Assembly (NCBI GenBank): GCA_013180625.2 | Contig: SNVD02011181.1 | Location: 62,001 to 126,000, forward strand | DNA: 64,000 bases | Direction of reading: 5' to 3' | DNA from: Boswellia sacra | Lineage: Eukaryota; Streptophyta; Magnoliopsida; Sapindales; Burseraceae | Part shown: positions 1 to 12,600 of the stretch, piece by piece | Layout: each line of letters starts with the position of its first letter | Numbering within the stretch: position 1 is the stretch's first letter | Made by a program: the position numbers and the translations under genes | The notes under the pieces: model-generated | What the model was told of the DNA's origin: nothing | Seen by the model: only the letters and a program-made list of their open reading frames with translations | Database searches by the model: none

Positions 1-314
1 ATGATTGACTGAATAACCAGAGCTTGTTAATTGATTATTTTTCCTGATAATTAATTACAGTGTGCGTACATTTATAGATTTTTTGTTTTTGTTTTCAAAA
101 GGATTTGATGTTTAAGTAAGAATATATATGTAATTGTTATTGAATTTTAAATATAATATGTGTGGTTGATATTAAATTTGAAATGTATTAAAAATGTGCA
201 TATATTAAAAAAAAAAGTTTTGGAGAACATAAGAGAAAAATGGCCTTAACTTAATTTTCCTCCTTAGTGTTCTTCTCTTTGTTTATAACTAATGAAGCTG
301 TTTCATTCATGCAG

Positions 315-1616
315 AAATACGTTCTGGGCAGACCTATAGTGATTACAAGGTCATTCATGTTTGCAACTGCTTTCGTTACCTTAATCGCCACTATTATTGC
401 ACTAGCAAAGGTAAAAGTTATATGCCATCACATCTTTAAACGCTCAAGAAAAGGAAAGAATCGTAATTCCTTTTGGTAATAAAATCAGAAAATAAAGCTT
501 GACATAGTTGAGTTTGTTCCCAAGCCAACGTGCATGTATAATGGTTAGTTTACTAATTTATTTGTTTTGGTCCATCAACAGGATCTACCAGATGTAGATG
601 GCGATAGAGAACATGGCATCCAAACACTCAGTATCATCCTAGGGAAAGAAAGAGTGAGTAAACAATAATAAATTCTATTTCCTTCATTTTAATTATAAGA
701 AAGGAAAATTTTGGATTCTGAAAACCGCCATTTGCATCCAAGTAATTGCGTATTAAAGACAACCAATTAATGCAACAAAAGATAAGAAGGGAGAAATGAT
801 TTTGACTAATGATCATTATGTTCATCTCTAAGGTATTTTGGCTTTGTGTTCAATTGCTGTTCATGGCATACGGAGCTGCTGTAATGTTTGGAATTTCTTC
901 ATCTTCACTGTCAAGCAAGCTTGTCACTGTAAGAATTGTATTTCTGTCCAAGAAATATTTCAATTTGCATTTCTATTTCTGTACATGCAATGCATGTTGC
1001 AAGTATAATCTCACGACTTACTAATTTTTCATTTATTTCATTTACATGCAGATACTGGGCCACAGCATGCTTGCTTACTGTCTGTGGCTTGGAGCTCGAT
1101 CTACAGATCTCTCCAGTCATGCATCAATAACTTCCTTTTATTTTCTCCTTTGGAAGGCAAGTTATTATCTCCCTAGACTCTATATGGTATTGTGCGCAAT
1201 TTACCTAAAAAGTCCTACCCCGTGCTATGCATATCCCAAATGATGTTTACCATGTCATTCCATTAACAGCGTCTATTTGATCGTCGTTATTAATTTCTTA
1301 TACGAATTTGAGATGAGTAGTGTATTTGAGATGAGGTACTCTCCGACTAAAAACAATATACTCTGGAAGATGCAGGGCAGTAGAATAGTGTTCGTCCCAA
1401 GCTATTAAATTTGATTATGTATCTTCTTATATTAAATTATGATAAAGCACAAACTGATAATCAATCATCCACAGACCTGATGTTGCAAGAGAGGACATTA
1501 GTTAATCAAATTTTAACATATGGATCGCATAATCATTAGTTCAGCTCTTCTTATATATTTTATGGTGTTTGCAGTTACAATATGCTGAGTACCTCCTTCT
1601 TCCATTTGTACGCTGA
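315..1616 (+). CDS. Aromatic prenyltransferase (UbiA family), 3' part only
   Basis: This is the C-terminal part of a plastid membrane prenyltransferase that transfers an isoprenoid chain to an aromatic acceptor such as a coumarin or flavonoid. Five coding exons are visible: 315-410, 582-653, 833-928, 1052-1156 and 1575-1616, all in phase and ending in TGA. The second exon carries the second Asp-rich motif (KDLPDVDGD across the 410/582 junction), which binds the Mg-diphosphate of the prenyl donor in this family. The following exons encode hydrophobic helices, and the protein ends LLLPFVR. The intron after 1156 starts with GC rather than GT (AAG|GCAAGT), exactly as in the downstream paralogue. 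Upstream exons lie before the window. The prenyl acceptor cannot be told from sequence. No frameshift or stop is seen, so the gene may be functional. Confidence 0.9.
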
Positions 1617-3352
1617 CAAGAATTGAAAAGATTTCTAGCCGGTTCCGCCTGTAGTTGCCAGAAATTGTTCTGTCATGAGTTTATTTATTGCAATAAAAAA
1701 CAGTTATATACATACATATACTAAATTATTGATAAATGATTGTTTAATAAATTAATAATCTCAGTTATATAATAAAATCTCTTAATCTTGACTCAGTCCG
1801 ATGTATTAAATTAATAAATTCACTAAATGTATAACTTAATAATATTTTTTTAAATTCTTTAGGGCTCAACAAGAATATAAATTAACCAATCGAATACATA
1901 GCAATATAAATAACATATAAATTCATAATATTAAGGTGATTTTTGTTAACAACTTCTAGTTTTTCAATTATACTCTTTTTTAAAATATGCATATAAAGTT
2001 TTTTTTTTTGTTTTTTCATATCTAAACTAAACTCAATTTCATCCTTAATTTTTTACAAAGCATGCACGATATTTTTTATATGTTTTTCATATTGTAGCAA
2101 TTAGTTATTTAATGGCAGAATTGTTTGCATGACCTCTTTTGAAAAACATTTGCTAAAACACAATTATCATTTGGATTATGATCACTATTTGGATCATAAT
2201 CATCATCAGTCGGTATATACATTACTCCTTTAATAATTTATTTGTTAGTCGACAATTCCATCATTCCATCACTTTTCACTATGATAAAGCAAAATGTACT
2301 CAACATCAAATTCTATAACATAAAGTATAAATAACTTCATGTAGTCCATTAACGTTTAACCACATTGATTCATTACATTTTTATTTATAATACATACATC
2401 AATCTTGATAACAAAAAATACATTACAAATAATTAAAACATAAAAATCTGCTTCAATTAATAATTATTCATTTATATATAAATTAATAAATTATTCATTT
2501 ATCAAAACCTCGGTAAAATAATAATTTTCATAGTCCTAACATTATTAATTTATTGATGTTTTACTATATCTTTTATCAATAAACGAAAAGATTTTCAATA
2601 GACACCAAAGCAAAACAAAACAAGTTTTTTAAATTGTTAGGACATGTTGTCTAATCTCGACCATTAAAGGATAATTCAATGGTTTAACATATGTAGGAAA
2701 CCATGTCAAAGAAAGTGTGCTAATCTTACTACCCCATTGTTTTCTAGTTTAGTTTCCCACTAATAGAAAATGCTCAGCGTGTAGTATTCCATAAACAATA
2801 CAAATAAAGAAATTATTATTATTTTCTTATAGAATTGATAACTTTGTTGCCGTTAATAGTACATTGTACACGTACAATAAAATTAAGCCTATGTGTATTC
2901 GTAACAGAAGGTGATGTAGTTGCCTTACGGTGTCTGTATGCAATTTTGGACTAATTTTTTGATGGATGTGCAATTTTTTGCGGAGTGTTGTTATTTGAGC
3001 CTCACTAAAACTTTTTTGAATCCTTTTCCTAATTTTTTTAATTAAAAATACATATAAAATTGAAATTAGGTAAGAAAAACTCCAAAGAAATTAAATCTTC
3101 TTCTACACGAGTAACTACATGTAGAACATATATGCACATGGTGGCTCAATTGTCCCAATCATCTCTTCTAAAAAAAATGAATCTAAATTCTGTTAATAAT
3201 CCCTCTAATACTTCAATAAATTTAACATCAAATTTTCTCCTCCATTTTTCACGAAAATAAAAATTTTCTCAAAAAAAAACTTTAAAATTCCAATTTCCTA
3301 TATTTCTCACCAATTAAAGTTTATGCTACAACTTGGGACTTTGTGACTCGGT

Positions 3353-3801
3353 AAAGTAGGTATGCATTTGGCCTCGTTATTGCACAACAACTTTTAGATT
3401 CTACTATTAGCTAAAGCTATTTTGGTGTTTGGTAAATCTTTTGAAAGTTGATTATCCAAAAAGCTGCTACTCCACTATTTTTGTATTAGATTGCAATAAC
3501 AGGTAGGGGTAACTTTTAAAAATATGATTTTGAAAAGCTAAAAATTTAGCTAAACTAAAATACTAAAATTGTCCTTCTCATATAATATAAATCTAAAAAT
3601 ATCCTTCAATATTAAAATTTCAAAATTAATAATTATTTAGTTATTTAATAAATTAAAATTTTAAATTCATTTCAAAATTATTTTTCTAGAAATCAAAAAC
3701 AACTGTAGGATTTACTATTGTGGTTGTTACAGGCTTGGCATGTCCAGCAACACTGGCACCATAAGAGAAGTCACTAAAAGATACTATCTCCATATTCGCA
3801 A
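3353..3801. mobile_element. Truncated half of a palindromic (fold-back) DNA element
   Basis: This corresponds to the left arm of the element that is complete at about 19640-20930 in the right duplication copy, including the conserved AACTTTTAG-like start and an internal segment near 3530-3600. It is cut off by the LTR that starts near 3802. I do not find the right arm on the far side of the retrotransposon, so it was probably deleted. Confidence 0.6.
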
Positions 3802-4655
3802 TGTATGGTTAGTTATCACAAACGTGACTGAAATAGTTAAGAATAACATAACAGAAAGTTTTACGTGGTATCAACCAACCTATCTTCACAGACAACAAAA
3901 GTTGCAATCTACTATACTGTACGTGTTTACACTCGACTTATGACTCTTTACAATAGTAGTCACTCACTTACTCACTAACCTAATCTATGTAAATTTGATC
4001 ACCCTTGATCACAGCCAAAGTACTTCGTACACTCTTCTGATGTTGCTATTCACAGACACGTCGGACTTAACTATAACGGTTTAATCAGATATAACCACCA
4101 TAACTATTACAGAATCATGTAATTACTCAACTCTCTTAAGCTTACACGACTCAATAACTCTCATAAATCATATCCATGCACAATCTAAACAAACACAATC
4201 ACAAAGATTTTACAATGAAGATTATGAAAAACAAAGACACTCAAGTGCTTTTCACATTTCTGCACATACACTTCTTTTCTGCAATTCGTTAAGCCTTGAG
4301 TGCTTCACTTTTATATAGCCTGCCTAGACAGCTATATTATTTATGTAAATAACAATCCTAATCATCATCAAAGTCCTACAAAACTCAAATAGGATTATTA
4401 GATAAATATCAAACAATATAAGAAATAACAAGACATTATCCTAATTAAACTAGAACACTAGAAAAAATATCCTAATCTAATAAGATATGGTCAATATAAA
4501 ACTTCCTATTCAACTAGAATACTAAATCAAGTTATCTTATTCTAATTAAAATTCTCCTAATATAAAATATCCAAATTAATGTTTAATCACAAGATGATAA
4601 AAAAAAATTTTAATCACATGCATGAAATTTGCCACGTGTCATATTGACACTAACA
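3802..4655 (-). mobile_element. LTR of a Copia-type retrotransposon (minus strand)
   Basis: Read on the minus strand, this starts TGTTAGTGTC directly after a purine-rich tract (4670-4656, GGCAAAGAGGGAGAT), the classic polypurine-tract/3' LTR junction. It contains a TATA box, a transcribed-looking leader and a plausible terminal CA near 3802. The right boundary is well supported by the polypurine tract. The left boundary is my best guess, from the TG on the plus strand and from where homology to the other duplication copy ends. Confidence 0.65.
4310..4318 (-). promoter_or_regulatory. TATA box of the LTR promoter
   Basis: The minus strand reads CTATATAAAAG in the middle of the LTR, followed by a leader-like stretch. 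This is the expected position of the U3/R promoter in a Copia LTR. Confidence 0.5.
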
Positions 4656-7073
4656 ATCTCCCTCTTTGCCATCTTGTGATGAACACATTCACATATTTCT
4701 GTGAACAAAATCCTGTACAGTTAACTGTAAGACAACTAAAAATAGAATGTATATACTTAGTCAAAAATTCACAAAAACAAGAATGACCAACTTTCAGTTA
4801 TAACAGGCATAACTGCAATAACATAACTGAATCGTCCAGTATCTGCGCAGAAAAAAATATCAGACACAAAACATCAATAGCTTGTGCTGTGCAAACAGTT
4901 CTGCAATAAACTCAAATCAAATAGCTAAATCAATCATTCAAGGTCAGAATAGAAAATACATGAACTATTACTCCCCCTAATCAAATATTAAACCTGCAAA
5001 ACATCACAAACATGAACTGCATAGCATAGTAGTTCAACCACAAATCATTTTCCTGCGACTTTATCAATAAAAATTATTAAATCCTAAGCATAGAAACATA
5101 ACATCCATAAACTCTACTCCCCCTTTGTTTCATAAAAAGTGCCAAAAATAAAGTTCCAAAACACAAAAGATAAAGAAAATGTTCGGTTAAGTTGAAACTC
5201 AGTTAAGTATGGCAGACTTGCACACAGGCAGCTTTGAGGGGCACGATTTGTTTTTTTTAGCAGTAGGGTGGGAATTTTTGATACGACCCATGAACCCGAC
5301 ACGACACGACACGGAAATTAGCAGGTTTAGATTTGTCTTAATCGTGTTTGGGTCGTGTTGAAATTTTCAACTCGTTTAATAATTGGGTTATGTTTGGGTT
5401 GAGGGATTACACCAGCGGGTAACACAAACCCATTTATGATACGAACCCGTTTGTGACACAAACCCATTTATGACATAATTAACATTAATAAAACATAACA
5501 ACACGATTAACACGAATTGACACGATTATCTTTAAAGTGACACAATTATAAATGCAAGTAAATTTTAAAATTCATTATATGCTTATTAGATATTTAAATT
5601 CAAGCTTGTAGTTTTATTAATATTAATATTATATTATTATTAATTTTCATAAGATCTTGAACTTTCCTCAATTTTTTTTTTACATATTTTTTTTGTAAGT
5701 TACTTAAGAGATAAAAAGATGCAATAGTTTTTTTCTGAAGCTAATTTGCATTTTGAGTTTGTATGGAACTTGATATTTAGTGGACTTCTTATTGTATTGT
5801 GGATGAATTTTGAATATTTTCTTATTATTACTTTTCTAATTTAAAAATACTGAAATAGGTTGAAAATTGAAATGCTTAATCGTATCATAATTATGTTAAT
5901 CATTTAAACTTGTTGTAATCGTGCCTGTAAAACGTGTCATAAACGTGTCAAATATTTACACATGTCATAATCATGTTAAACGAGTCATATTCATGTCTAA
6001 CATGAAAATGATCCGTTTATTATTCGTGTTCGCATATCATGCCGTGTCACCCGCGGGTCACCTATTTAATAATTGGGTCGTGTTCGGGTTGAGTCCCCTT
6101 GACACGAACAATAAACAGGTCCGGTTTGGGTTGAACTAATCTTTGTCGTGTCATAGCTCAACACGACACTAATGAACGTGACTCACAAACCTGAATTCCC
6201 ACCCCTATTTAGTAGTAGTCTTGAATCGGGTAAATGCTGGTTTTTGAAAAGTATCAGTAGGAGTTGATGTGTTAGTGGGTTGAGCACTAGTTTCAGTAGA
6301 AGTAGCAACAACAGCAACTGTCTCACGAATCTCTATGGATTGTCTCTCTGCTATGGTTTCAATCTTCTGGGAAATCTCCACCAAAGTTTCAACAGCTTGT
6401 TCTATGACATGAGGTGGAGATGTAACAAGAATTGAAGCAGGATCTGGTGGGTTAGGAGTGTCATATACTGTCTTGGAAAAAGACTCTTCAGCAACTGTTT
6501 TGGCTTCCTTCTTGCTCCTCTGCTTATCTTTCTTCTTTCGTTTCTTCATTGATTGATCACTACTTGATCTGCTTTAAAGCTTCTCTTCCAGACTTTGAAG
6601 CTTGTCCCTGATAGCTTGATTTTCCTGCACAAGATCAGCTAAAGAAGATGCGATTAGAGTAAGTTGTTCTGTGATAGATGTCATCAGATCTGGTCTAGGA
6701 TTTCTCCTCTGTCTAGGCTATCTTCGAGGTATTTTCTCCCTCTTAGGAAACATTTATAATCCTTGTCATGAAATCTTTATTGATGGCTAGGAGAATTTCT
6801 TCAATAATCTCACCATCCTCCAATTCAATCTCATTTTGCGTCAACAAAGTATGAATCAAACAAATCAAAACCAACAGTTTTTTATGAGATTGATAAGTTG
6901 CAATCTGAACAACTATCTACTCTAAAAGCTTGAGCCATCTTATAAGAACCCAAATTCATATAGAGAGAGACCTACTCCAAAAGCTTAAGCTAACTCCAAA
7001 TTAAAAACTCCAAGCCTGCCCCCACTTACGCACGCTTGAGGATTTGAACTCAATACATGTTCTAATACCATGT
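4656..7073 (-). mobile_element. Decayed internal region of a Sirevirus-like retrotransposon
   Basis: On the minus strand, upstream of the LTR, there are repeated GGGGGAG tracts (near 5118-5113 and 4978-4971, plus the one adjoining the LTR). Multiple polypurine tracts before the 3' LTR are a Sirevirus trait. Further upstream is a broken reading frame from about 6751 down to 6205. It holds a heptad-like Leu-rich segment (around 6650-6575), an in-frame stop near 6576, then a Lys/Arg-rich stretch and a Thr/Ser/Pro-rich region. The frame is split by the hAT-like element at 5264-6207 and resumes down to 5114. Its position before the 3' LTR and its coiled-coil character resemble the extra ORF of some Sireviruses. 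No reverse transcriptase, integrase or gag is seen, so the element is dead. At the right end, around 7060-7073, the minus strand has TGGTATTAGAAC, like a tRNA-Met primer-binding site, but no matching LTR follows. That end may belong to another repeat. Confidence 0.5.
5264..6207. mobile_element. Nested non-autonomous hAT-like transposon
   Basis: Terminal inverted repeats read TAGGGTGGGAATT on the left and, reverse-complemented, TAGGGGTGGGAATT on the right. They are flanked by an 8-bp target duplication, TTTAGCAG (5256-5263) and TTTAGTAG (6208-6215), with one mismatch. An 8-bp duplication and a TAGGGGTG-type terminus are hAT features. The subterminal regions contain many copies of short GTGTCGTGTT-like and GGGTCGTGTT-like motifs on both strands, as expected for transposase-binding clusters. 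It encodes no transposase. It sits inside the Sirevirus-like ORF and is therefore younger than that element. Confidence 0.8.
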
Positions 7074-8210
7074 CAAGAAGCCACCTACTTTGAAAGCTTG
7101 AGTCATAAAAAAGGTCGAACACTCTATTAAGCTTCATTCGCTTAACTGATTCGAGCTGTAATAAGATGCATGCTATTAGGTTCTACAGTAAACCGGTTCA
7201 TCATTGATCAAAGATTTTTCATGCGCGTCACCCGACCATCTAGTTCTGCGGTAATGAGGCAGCTTCTAGTTGCACGAGACCCATAATCAACAATCAACGT
7301 GTTGAAAGTTCAATGGCAACTTTCAAATTCTCAAGTTTCAATGTTCCTTACAAAGATTTAAAACAATAGCAGAGATTTACTCTTAAAATAATAAAAAACC
7401 CATTAACTGAGAAAATGGAAAAAAATAATTTTTTAAATTTATACCTAAGGATAAAAACCAGAATTTCATCCGTTAAAGTCAGTCTAACACTTACTGGAGT
7501 CAACTTTTGGGGCTGGTTAGTTTTTGATTCAACGATGTGGACCTTTTTGTCAATGGGAATGTAAATATTGAAAAAAAAATTAAGTTAAGGTATTTTTTAT
7601 TTTTGATAAATTTTAATATGAGTAATATATAATAACAAAAAAATTAATTATAATAGATCTTCCTAAATATAGGAACATTGACATAAACTTATGATTGAGA
7701 CAAAATTATTGCACATTATAATTAATTTTTAATCAAAATTAATTTTACAAAATAAAAAAAAATATAATTATGGCACACTAAGTAGAATAAGAAACAAAAG
7801 AATAAGATTGAGTAATAATGATTAATCTATTTTAATCAATTCCTCTTCATGTGTTTACTCTTTTGTTGTTTTATTTTTTCACTTTTGCATTTTTTTTAAT
7901 CAAAATTCATAAGTTTGTTTTACTATAAAATATTTGAACTTCATCTTTGAATTTGAACTTATGTTAAACTTATATGCGTAAGAATTGACGTTAAACTTAT
8001 ATGCATAAGAATTGAAAAAAGATACAAAAATTTGACACTTATAAAGGGTATTAACTTCCCCTCAATTGTTATAGTAATTTTATCTATTATCTTATGTTGA
8101 ACTCGCAACAGATAAATAACACAAACCTTACTTTTCCATTACAAATACTATACAAGACGCGAAAGAACTATTCATAGACTTTCCTCACGTGACTCGTACA
8201 TTCTTTTACG
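7074..8210. other. AT-rich intergenic DNA, no gene seen
   Basis: I find no coding exon here. Around 6900-7100 there are three degenerate copies of a CTACTCTAAAAGCTTGAG-like string, which look like an old repeat. The rest is AT-rich spacer. Confidence 0.5.
7963..8016. repeat. 27-bp direct repeat, two copies
   Basis: GTTAAACTTATATGC followed by a GTAAGAATTGAC-like tail occurs at 7963 and again at 7990 with one or two substitutions. Confidence 0.7.
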
Positions 8211-8218
8211 GGCTAGTC

Positions 8219-8394
8219 AGATTTTTCGTTAAGTACCTATAATTATATATGAGTTTAAATAAATTTTACAATGTTACAGTTCAAACTCAAGACCTTCTAG
8301 ATTTTTTTCATTAAGTACTTATAATTATATATGAGTTTAAATAAATTTTACAATATGACGGTTCAAACTCAAAACCTTCTAGATTTTAAAGGGC
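8219..8394. repeat. 82-bp tandem repeat, two copies
   Basis: A unit containing TTAAGTACYTATAATTATAT and ending CAAACTCAAGACCTTCTAG is repeated with an 82-bp period (AAGTAC at 8231 and 8313) and few differences. The end of each unit resembles an inverted tRNA B box, so the units may be SINE-derived. Confidence 0.8.
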
Positions 8395-8504
8395 TTGTTC
8401 TACCACCTGGTTATAAGATATTTTTGTTTAAAGTCAACAACAATATATGTTTAAACCATAGATTATGCAAAATCAATTATATATAAAATAAGCTAAATTT
8501 TGCA

Positions 8505-8580
8505 TTATTGGCATTCAAACTCAAGACCTCCCATCTTTTAGATGGTATGCTCACCACCAGACTACAACACATTTATGTAT
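8505..8580 (-). mobile_element. tRNA-derived SINE-like fragment
   Basis: The minus strand carries an A-box-like TAGTCTGGTGGTGAGC and, about 40 bp later, a B-box-like GGTCTTGAGTTTGAATGCC. This is the layout of an internal Pol III promoter. No clear tail or target duplication was found. Confidence 0.35.
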
Positions 8581-8769
8581 AAAGTTAACATAGGGGAAGC
8601 TAGAAATTAAGCCAAAAGCTGGGGGAATTCAACCCATGATAATTCATTAAAACATTAGTATAAGAATAAATAATAAACATTGTGTGTAACACAGAGATTC
8701 CCGACCACTAAGCCAAACATCATTTTTATTAAAACTTTTCTTGCTTTCCATAAGTTCGCTTAATATTTA

Positions 8770-9345
8770 ATCAATTATTCAATTTATAATTGATTAAAAT
8801 TAATTATACATTTATACATTTTAATTAATTTATTAATTTAATAAATTTATTAATAAGAATTAATAAATTAAAATAGATTAAAATAAAAATTAATAAAATA
8901 TATTAATAAATCTATAGTTCCTTTTTTTCAATTTATAATTGATTAAAATTAAATATAAATTTTAATTAATTAAAATAAATTAATAAATTTATTAAAAATA
9001 ATTAATAAATAAAAATAAATATATATTAAAAAAATATCAAACAAAAATAAATTAATAAATTTAGATTAAAATAGAAATTTAAAAAATAAATTAATAAATT
9101 TAGATTAAAAATTAAACAAAAATAAATTAATTAATTTATGGTTCCTCTTATTCAATTTATAATTGATTAAAATTAATTATAATTTTTAATCAATTTTTAA
9201 AATAAATTTATTAGTAAGAATTAATTACTTAAAGTAAAAATAAAAATAGATTAAAATAAATAGTAAACAAAAATAAATTAATACATTTAGATTAAATAAA
9301 AATTAACCAAAAATGAATTAATAAATTTATGGTTCCTATACTCAC
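8770..9345. repeat. Degenerate AT-rich tandem array
   Basis: The block CAATTTATAATTGATTAAAA recurs at about 8780, 8929 and 9153, each followed by runs of AATTAATAAAT. The last two blocks are preceded by a TATRGTTCC string, which recurs near 9330. The units are 150-220 bp and have drifted. There are no genes. Confidence 0.6.
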
Positions 9346-9429
9346 CATAAATGAGATATGATATGGGCATGTTTGGTTATTACAATAAGAAGCTCTATTA
9401 TTTAAATATATTTTGTTCCTTTAGCTATA

Positions 9430-9600
9430 AAAAAAAAATTGTTTGGTCCAGTGGTTGGGATTCTTTGGATAGCTTGGAGTCTTGGGTTCGAGTTCCTCCA
9501 TTGCATTTCTTTCAACTAATTTCCAACGAAAAATCTAACGATTAAGCCAAAACCTGGGGAGGGTTGTATAAAGGGTCCTATTTGCATAATTTTTTTTTTT
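9430..9600 (+). mobile_element. tRNA-derived SINE-like element
   Basis: TGGTCCAGTGGTTGGGA (A-box-like, about 9444) is followed by TTGGGTTCGAGTTCC (B-box, about 9483). The stretch ends in a long T tract at about 9589-9600. The spacing fits a Pol III internal promoter, but no cloverleaf can be drawn, so this is not a tRNA gene. A short AAGCCAAAACCTGGGG tail motif also occurs near 8610. Confidence 0.45.
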
Positions 9601-12600
9601 AGCTATGTTGGACGGAACTGGAAGCATGGATAGTATGAGAAAAGATTACACAACAGTCGCATAACAATCGCATAAAACAAGCAAAATATTGATGCTCCCA
9701 CCATATGTTGAAGGTCAAATGAGGATGCGGGGCTATTGGATATAATTTTTTAATTGATAAGTCTTGTATTATATTATATTAAATAATTAAAAGATTTAAA
9801 TTATGTAACTTGACTCTTTGTTCCCTTTTTTTACCATAAATATCACAAACATATATAAATAAACAAATATTTAAATATTAGTTTATTAAATATTTAATTT
9901 AATTATTTAAATAAATAAATCTAATTCATTGAATATTTAAATAATTAATTTAATATAAATAATTTTTAAAATTATTATATTTTATAATATTTTATTAATT
10001 TTAAATTATTTTAATTATTGTAAAGAATTTAATATTGTTTAATACAGTCTTTTACCAAACACAGTATAATGTTGCATTTATATAATACAATGACAAATCA
10101 AACACAATATAAAGTTTATTCAATTCTATATTATACAGTTCAATACAATGCTATCTGCTATAGCAATAATAATTATACAATCTTACGCATTGCACCAAAT
10201 GCAGCCTCAAAGCTAAGTTTGGCTGGCGGCTTAGGATAGTACAAGGCGCAGGATTGTATTTACTTTGAATAATATTACACCTATAACCCATCTGCAATCA
10301 ACTCTCTCTAAAATCTGAGTTCACGAAATCTTATTAGAGATATAATTATCATGTTATGATGCATTATAATTTCTTTTATTCATTTTTATTTTTTACTTCT
10401 TCAATAAATTTTTACTAATTGAAGCTTCAAGGGTAGTTATAGATATATCATTACTTGTTAGCTTTCGTGATGTACCGTGTTTAGTTGGCCTTCAAGTTTG
10501 GATAAGGTGGCAAAGACCGGACAAAATAAAGATAAAAAAATGCCGCGCTCACCCATGGGATAAGACAGCATTACACAACATAGAAGTAAAGCTAATTGAC
10601 CATGAAAAACACTTATTTAATAATACACCCATATATCTTTAAAAATAATTTAAATTTTATCTATCTTAAACAATTAAATTGTTAAATTATTTAAATAAAT
10701 CAAAAGTTTAAATATTTGACTCAAAATTTAATATATAGTTTAAAATTTAATTTTAAATCTTATATAAGTTTTTATTTAAATTAATTATTTATAAATTTGG
10801 TTTTTTAAAATAAATTTTATATATAGTCTTGTCCAGTTCAGTGTTTCATCAAACATAATATAGTATTACTCTAATCCAATCCTAATCAATCATATCTAAT
10901 GTCTTTCAATCCTAGAAAACCAATACAGTTCAATACAATGCACCAAACGCATCCCGACACCTTATTTGGAAGCAGGCCAGATGTAGGCTTCGACTAAGTA
11001 TAGTCTCATCTGGTGTTTAGCCCAAATTTGGGAGCTAGTCCCACCACCACCCTCACAAGTTCTCTTTGCTGGGACTATTCACTATTGAGACGTATGCTGA
11101 ATAATAATTAAAAATATAATATAATATAATATAGTAATAATTTCAAATTTTGTAATATATTTAAATATTTAATTAATTTTCTCTAAAATTAATCTTAATT
11201 ATTTATTCATAAGGATGATGTAATAATTTTATAACCAATAATATTAAGTTTAAACTTAAATTATATAACAATTAATTCATAATTTAAAAAGTATTGAAAT
11301 TATTATTTTTATATAAATGTAAAAAAGTATTAAATATTTTTCTAAATGCTAAAATTTTAACAATTATAACTTAAGAAATATTTTATATTATTATTTTTCT
11401 ATAAATATAAAAATTATTAAATATTTATAATCTAAATGTTAAATTAATTTTTATTTAAATTTAACTTGAAAAATTAAATCAGTTTATATTTAAAATTAAT
11501 TTCTTGAAAATTATCATCTGCTAAAATATTAAATAATATTAAAAATATTAAAAACAAACCATATAATATAGTAACATTAAATAATTTTTAATTGTATTTA
11601 AATAGTTAATTAGTTTTATGTATAATTAATCTTGGTTATTTACATATAAAAATGATGTAATAATAATTAAAAAATAACCCAAAACATTATATTTAAATTT
11701 AAAATTTATATAATGATTAATTCCTAATGTAAAAAAATATTTTGCATTACTATCTTTAAAATAATTAACAAGTATTTTAATATTTTCAAAGTAAAAATTA
11801 ATTTTTATTCAAATTAAACTTGAATAAAATTAAATTAGTGTATATTTAAAAATTGATTTCTTAAAAAAAATTATATACTAATATCCTTTAGTCTCATACT
11901 ACATTAAACATAAAATAAATCTATATATAATTTAGTCTAATATAATACAGTCTCACTTTCAATTATAATCTTAATCTCAATCCAATTTAGTCTTGTCCAA
12001 CCCTGATTTTCCAACGCAGCCCCGAGCGTTTATTGACTTCACTTACACAGTCAAGCAAACACTAGCTGACTTGCGCATAGGATAAGCGCTCATTAGCTAG
12101 ACTTGACTTTATTTAAGGTTAGATTGGAAACACTCTAGCAAACACTAGCTCACTCAGACCACATGACAAATGCCCATTAGCTAGACTTTAATTTATTTTT
12201 GGTTTAGATTAGAAATTACAGTTTACGTAAGTTGATGTAAAACGTGTCTATGGAGAAAATAAAAATTATAGATAAAGTAGTTTTCGTTACTTTATTTTAG
12301 GTTCTTAGGTAATTTGACTATTATAAAGATAAATTTGTAATCAAAACTTATTTTTAAAATGACATTCCTATCAAACTAAAGTGGGGGGTAAACCCTGTTT
12401 TAAGTCACATGGGTGGCTTGAGTTGATTACAAATTTGACTTTTAGGTCATTTGCAATTTGACTTTTGGGATTTGAGTTGATTCAAACCTCAAATAATTGC
12501 AAAATTATTAAACACAGAGACGAAGCAACATAGTGAAGTAAAAAATAATAATAATTGTAATAAAAGGAAATGAGAGGGAGGCTAATATCCAAAAGGAGGA

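Larger units (their letters stand above)
1..3801. repeat. Left copy of a tandem segmental duplication
   Basis: This stretch aligns nearly continuously, with small indels, to 16243-20365. It covers prenyltransferase introns, the last five coding exons, and about 1.7 kb of AT-rich 3' flank at 1617-3352 in which I see no other gene. Shared non-coding landmarks include the sequence around the stop codon, the flank near 2640-2760 (matching about 18905-19040), and the start of a palindromic element near 3353. Homology ends where an LTR begins at about 3802. The copy extends to the left of the window. Confidence 0.93.

Noticed and set aside
3740..3943. 67-codon plus-strand frame
   Set aside because: It crosses the junction between the palindromic element and the LTR, so it is a chance frame.
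9440..9500. Possible tRNA gene
   Set aside because: A and B boxes are present but no acceptor, anticodon or T stems can be drawn; it fits a SINE better.
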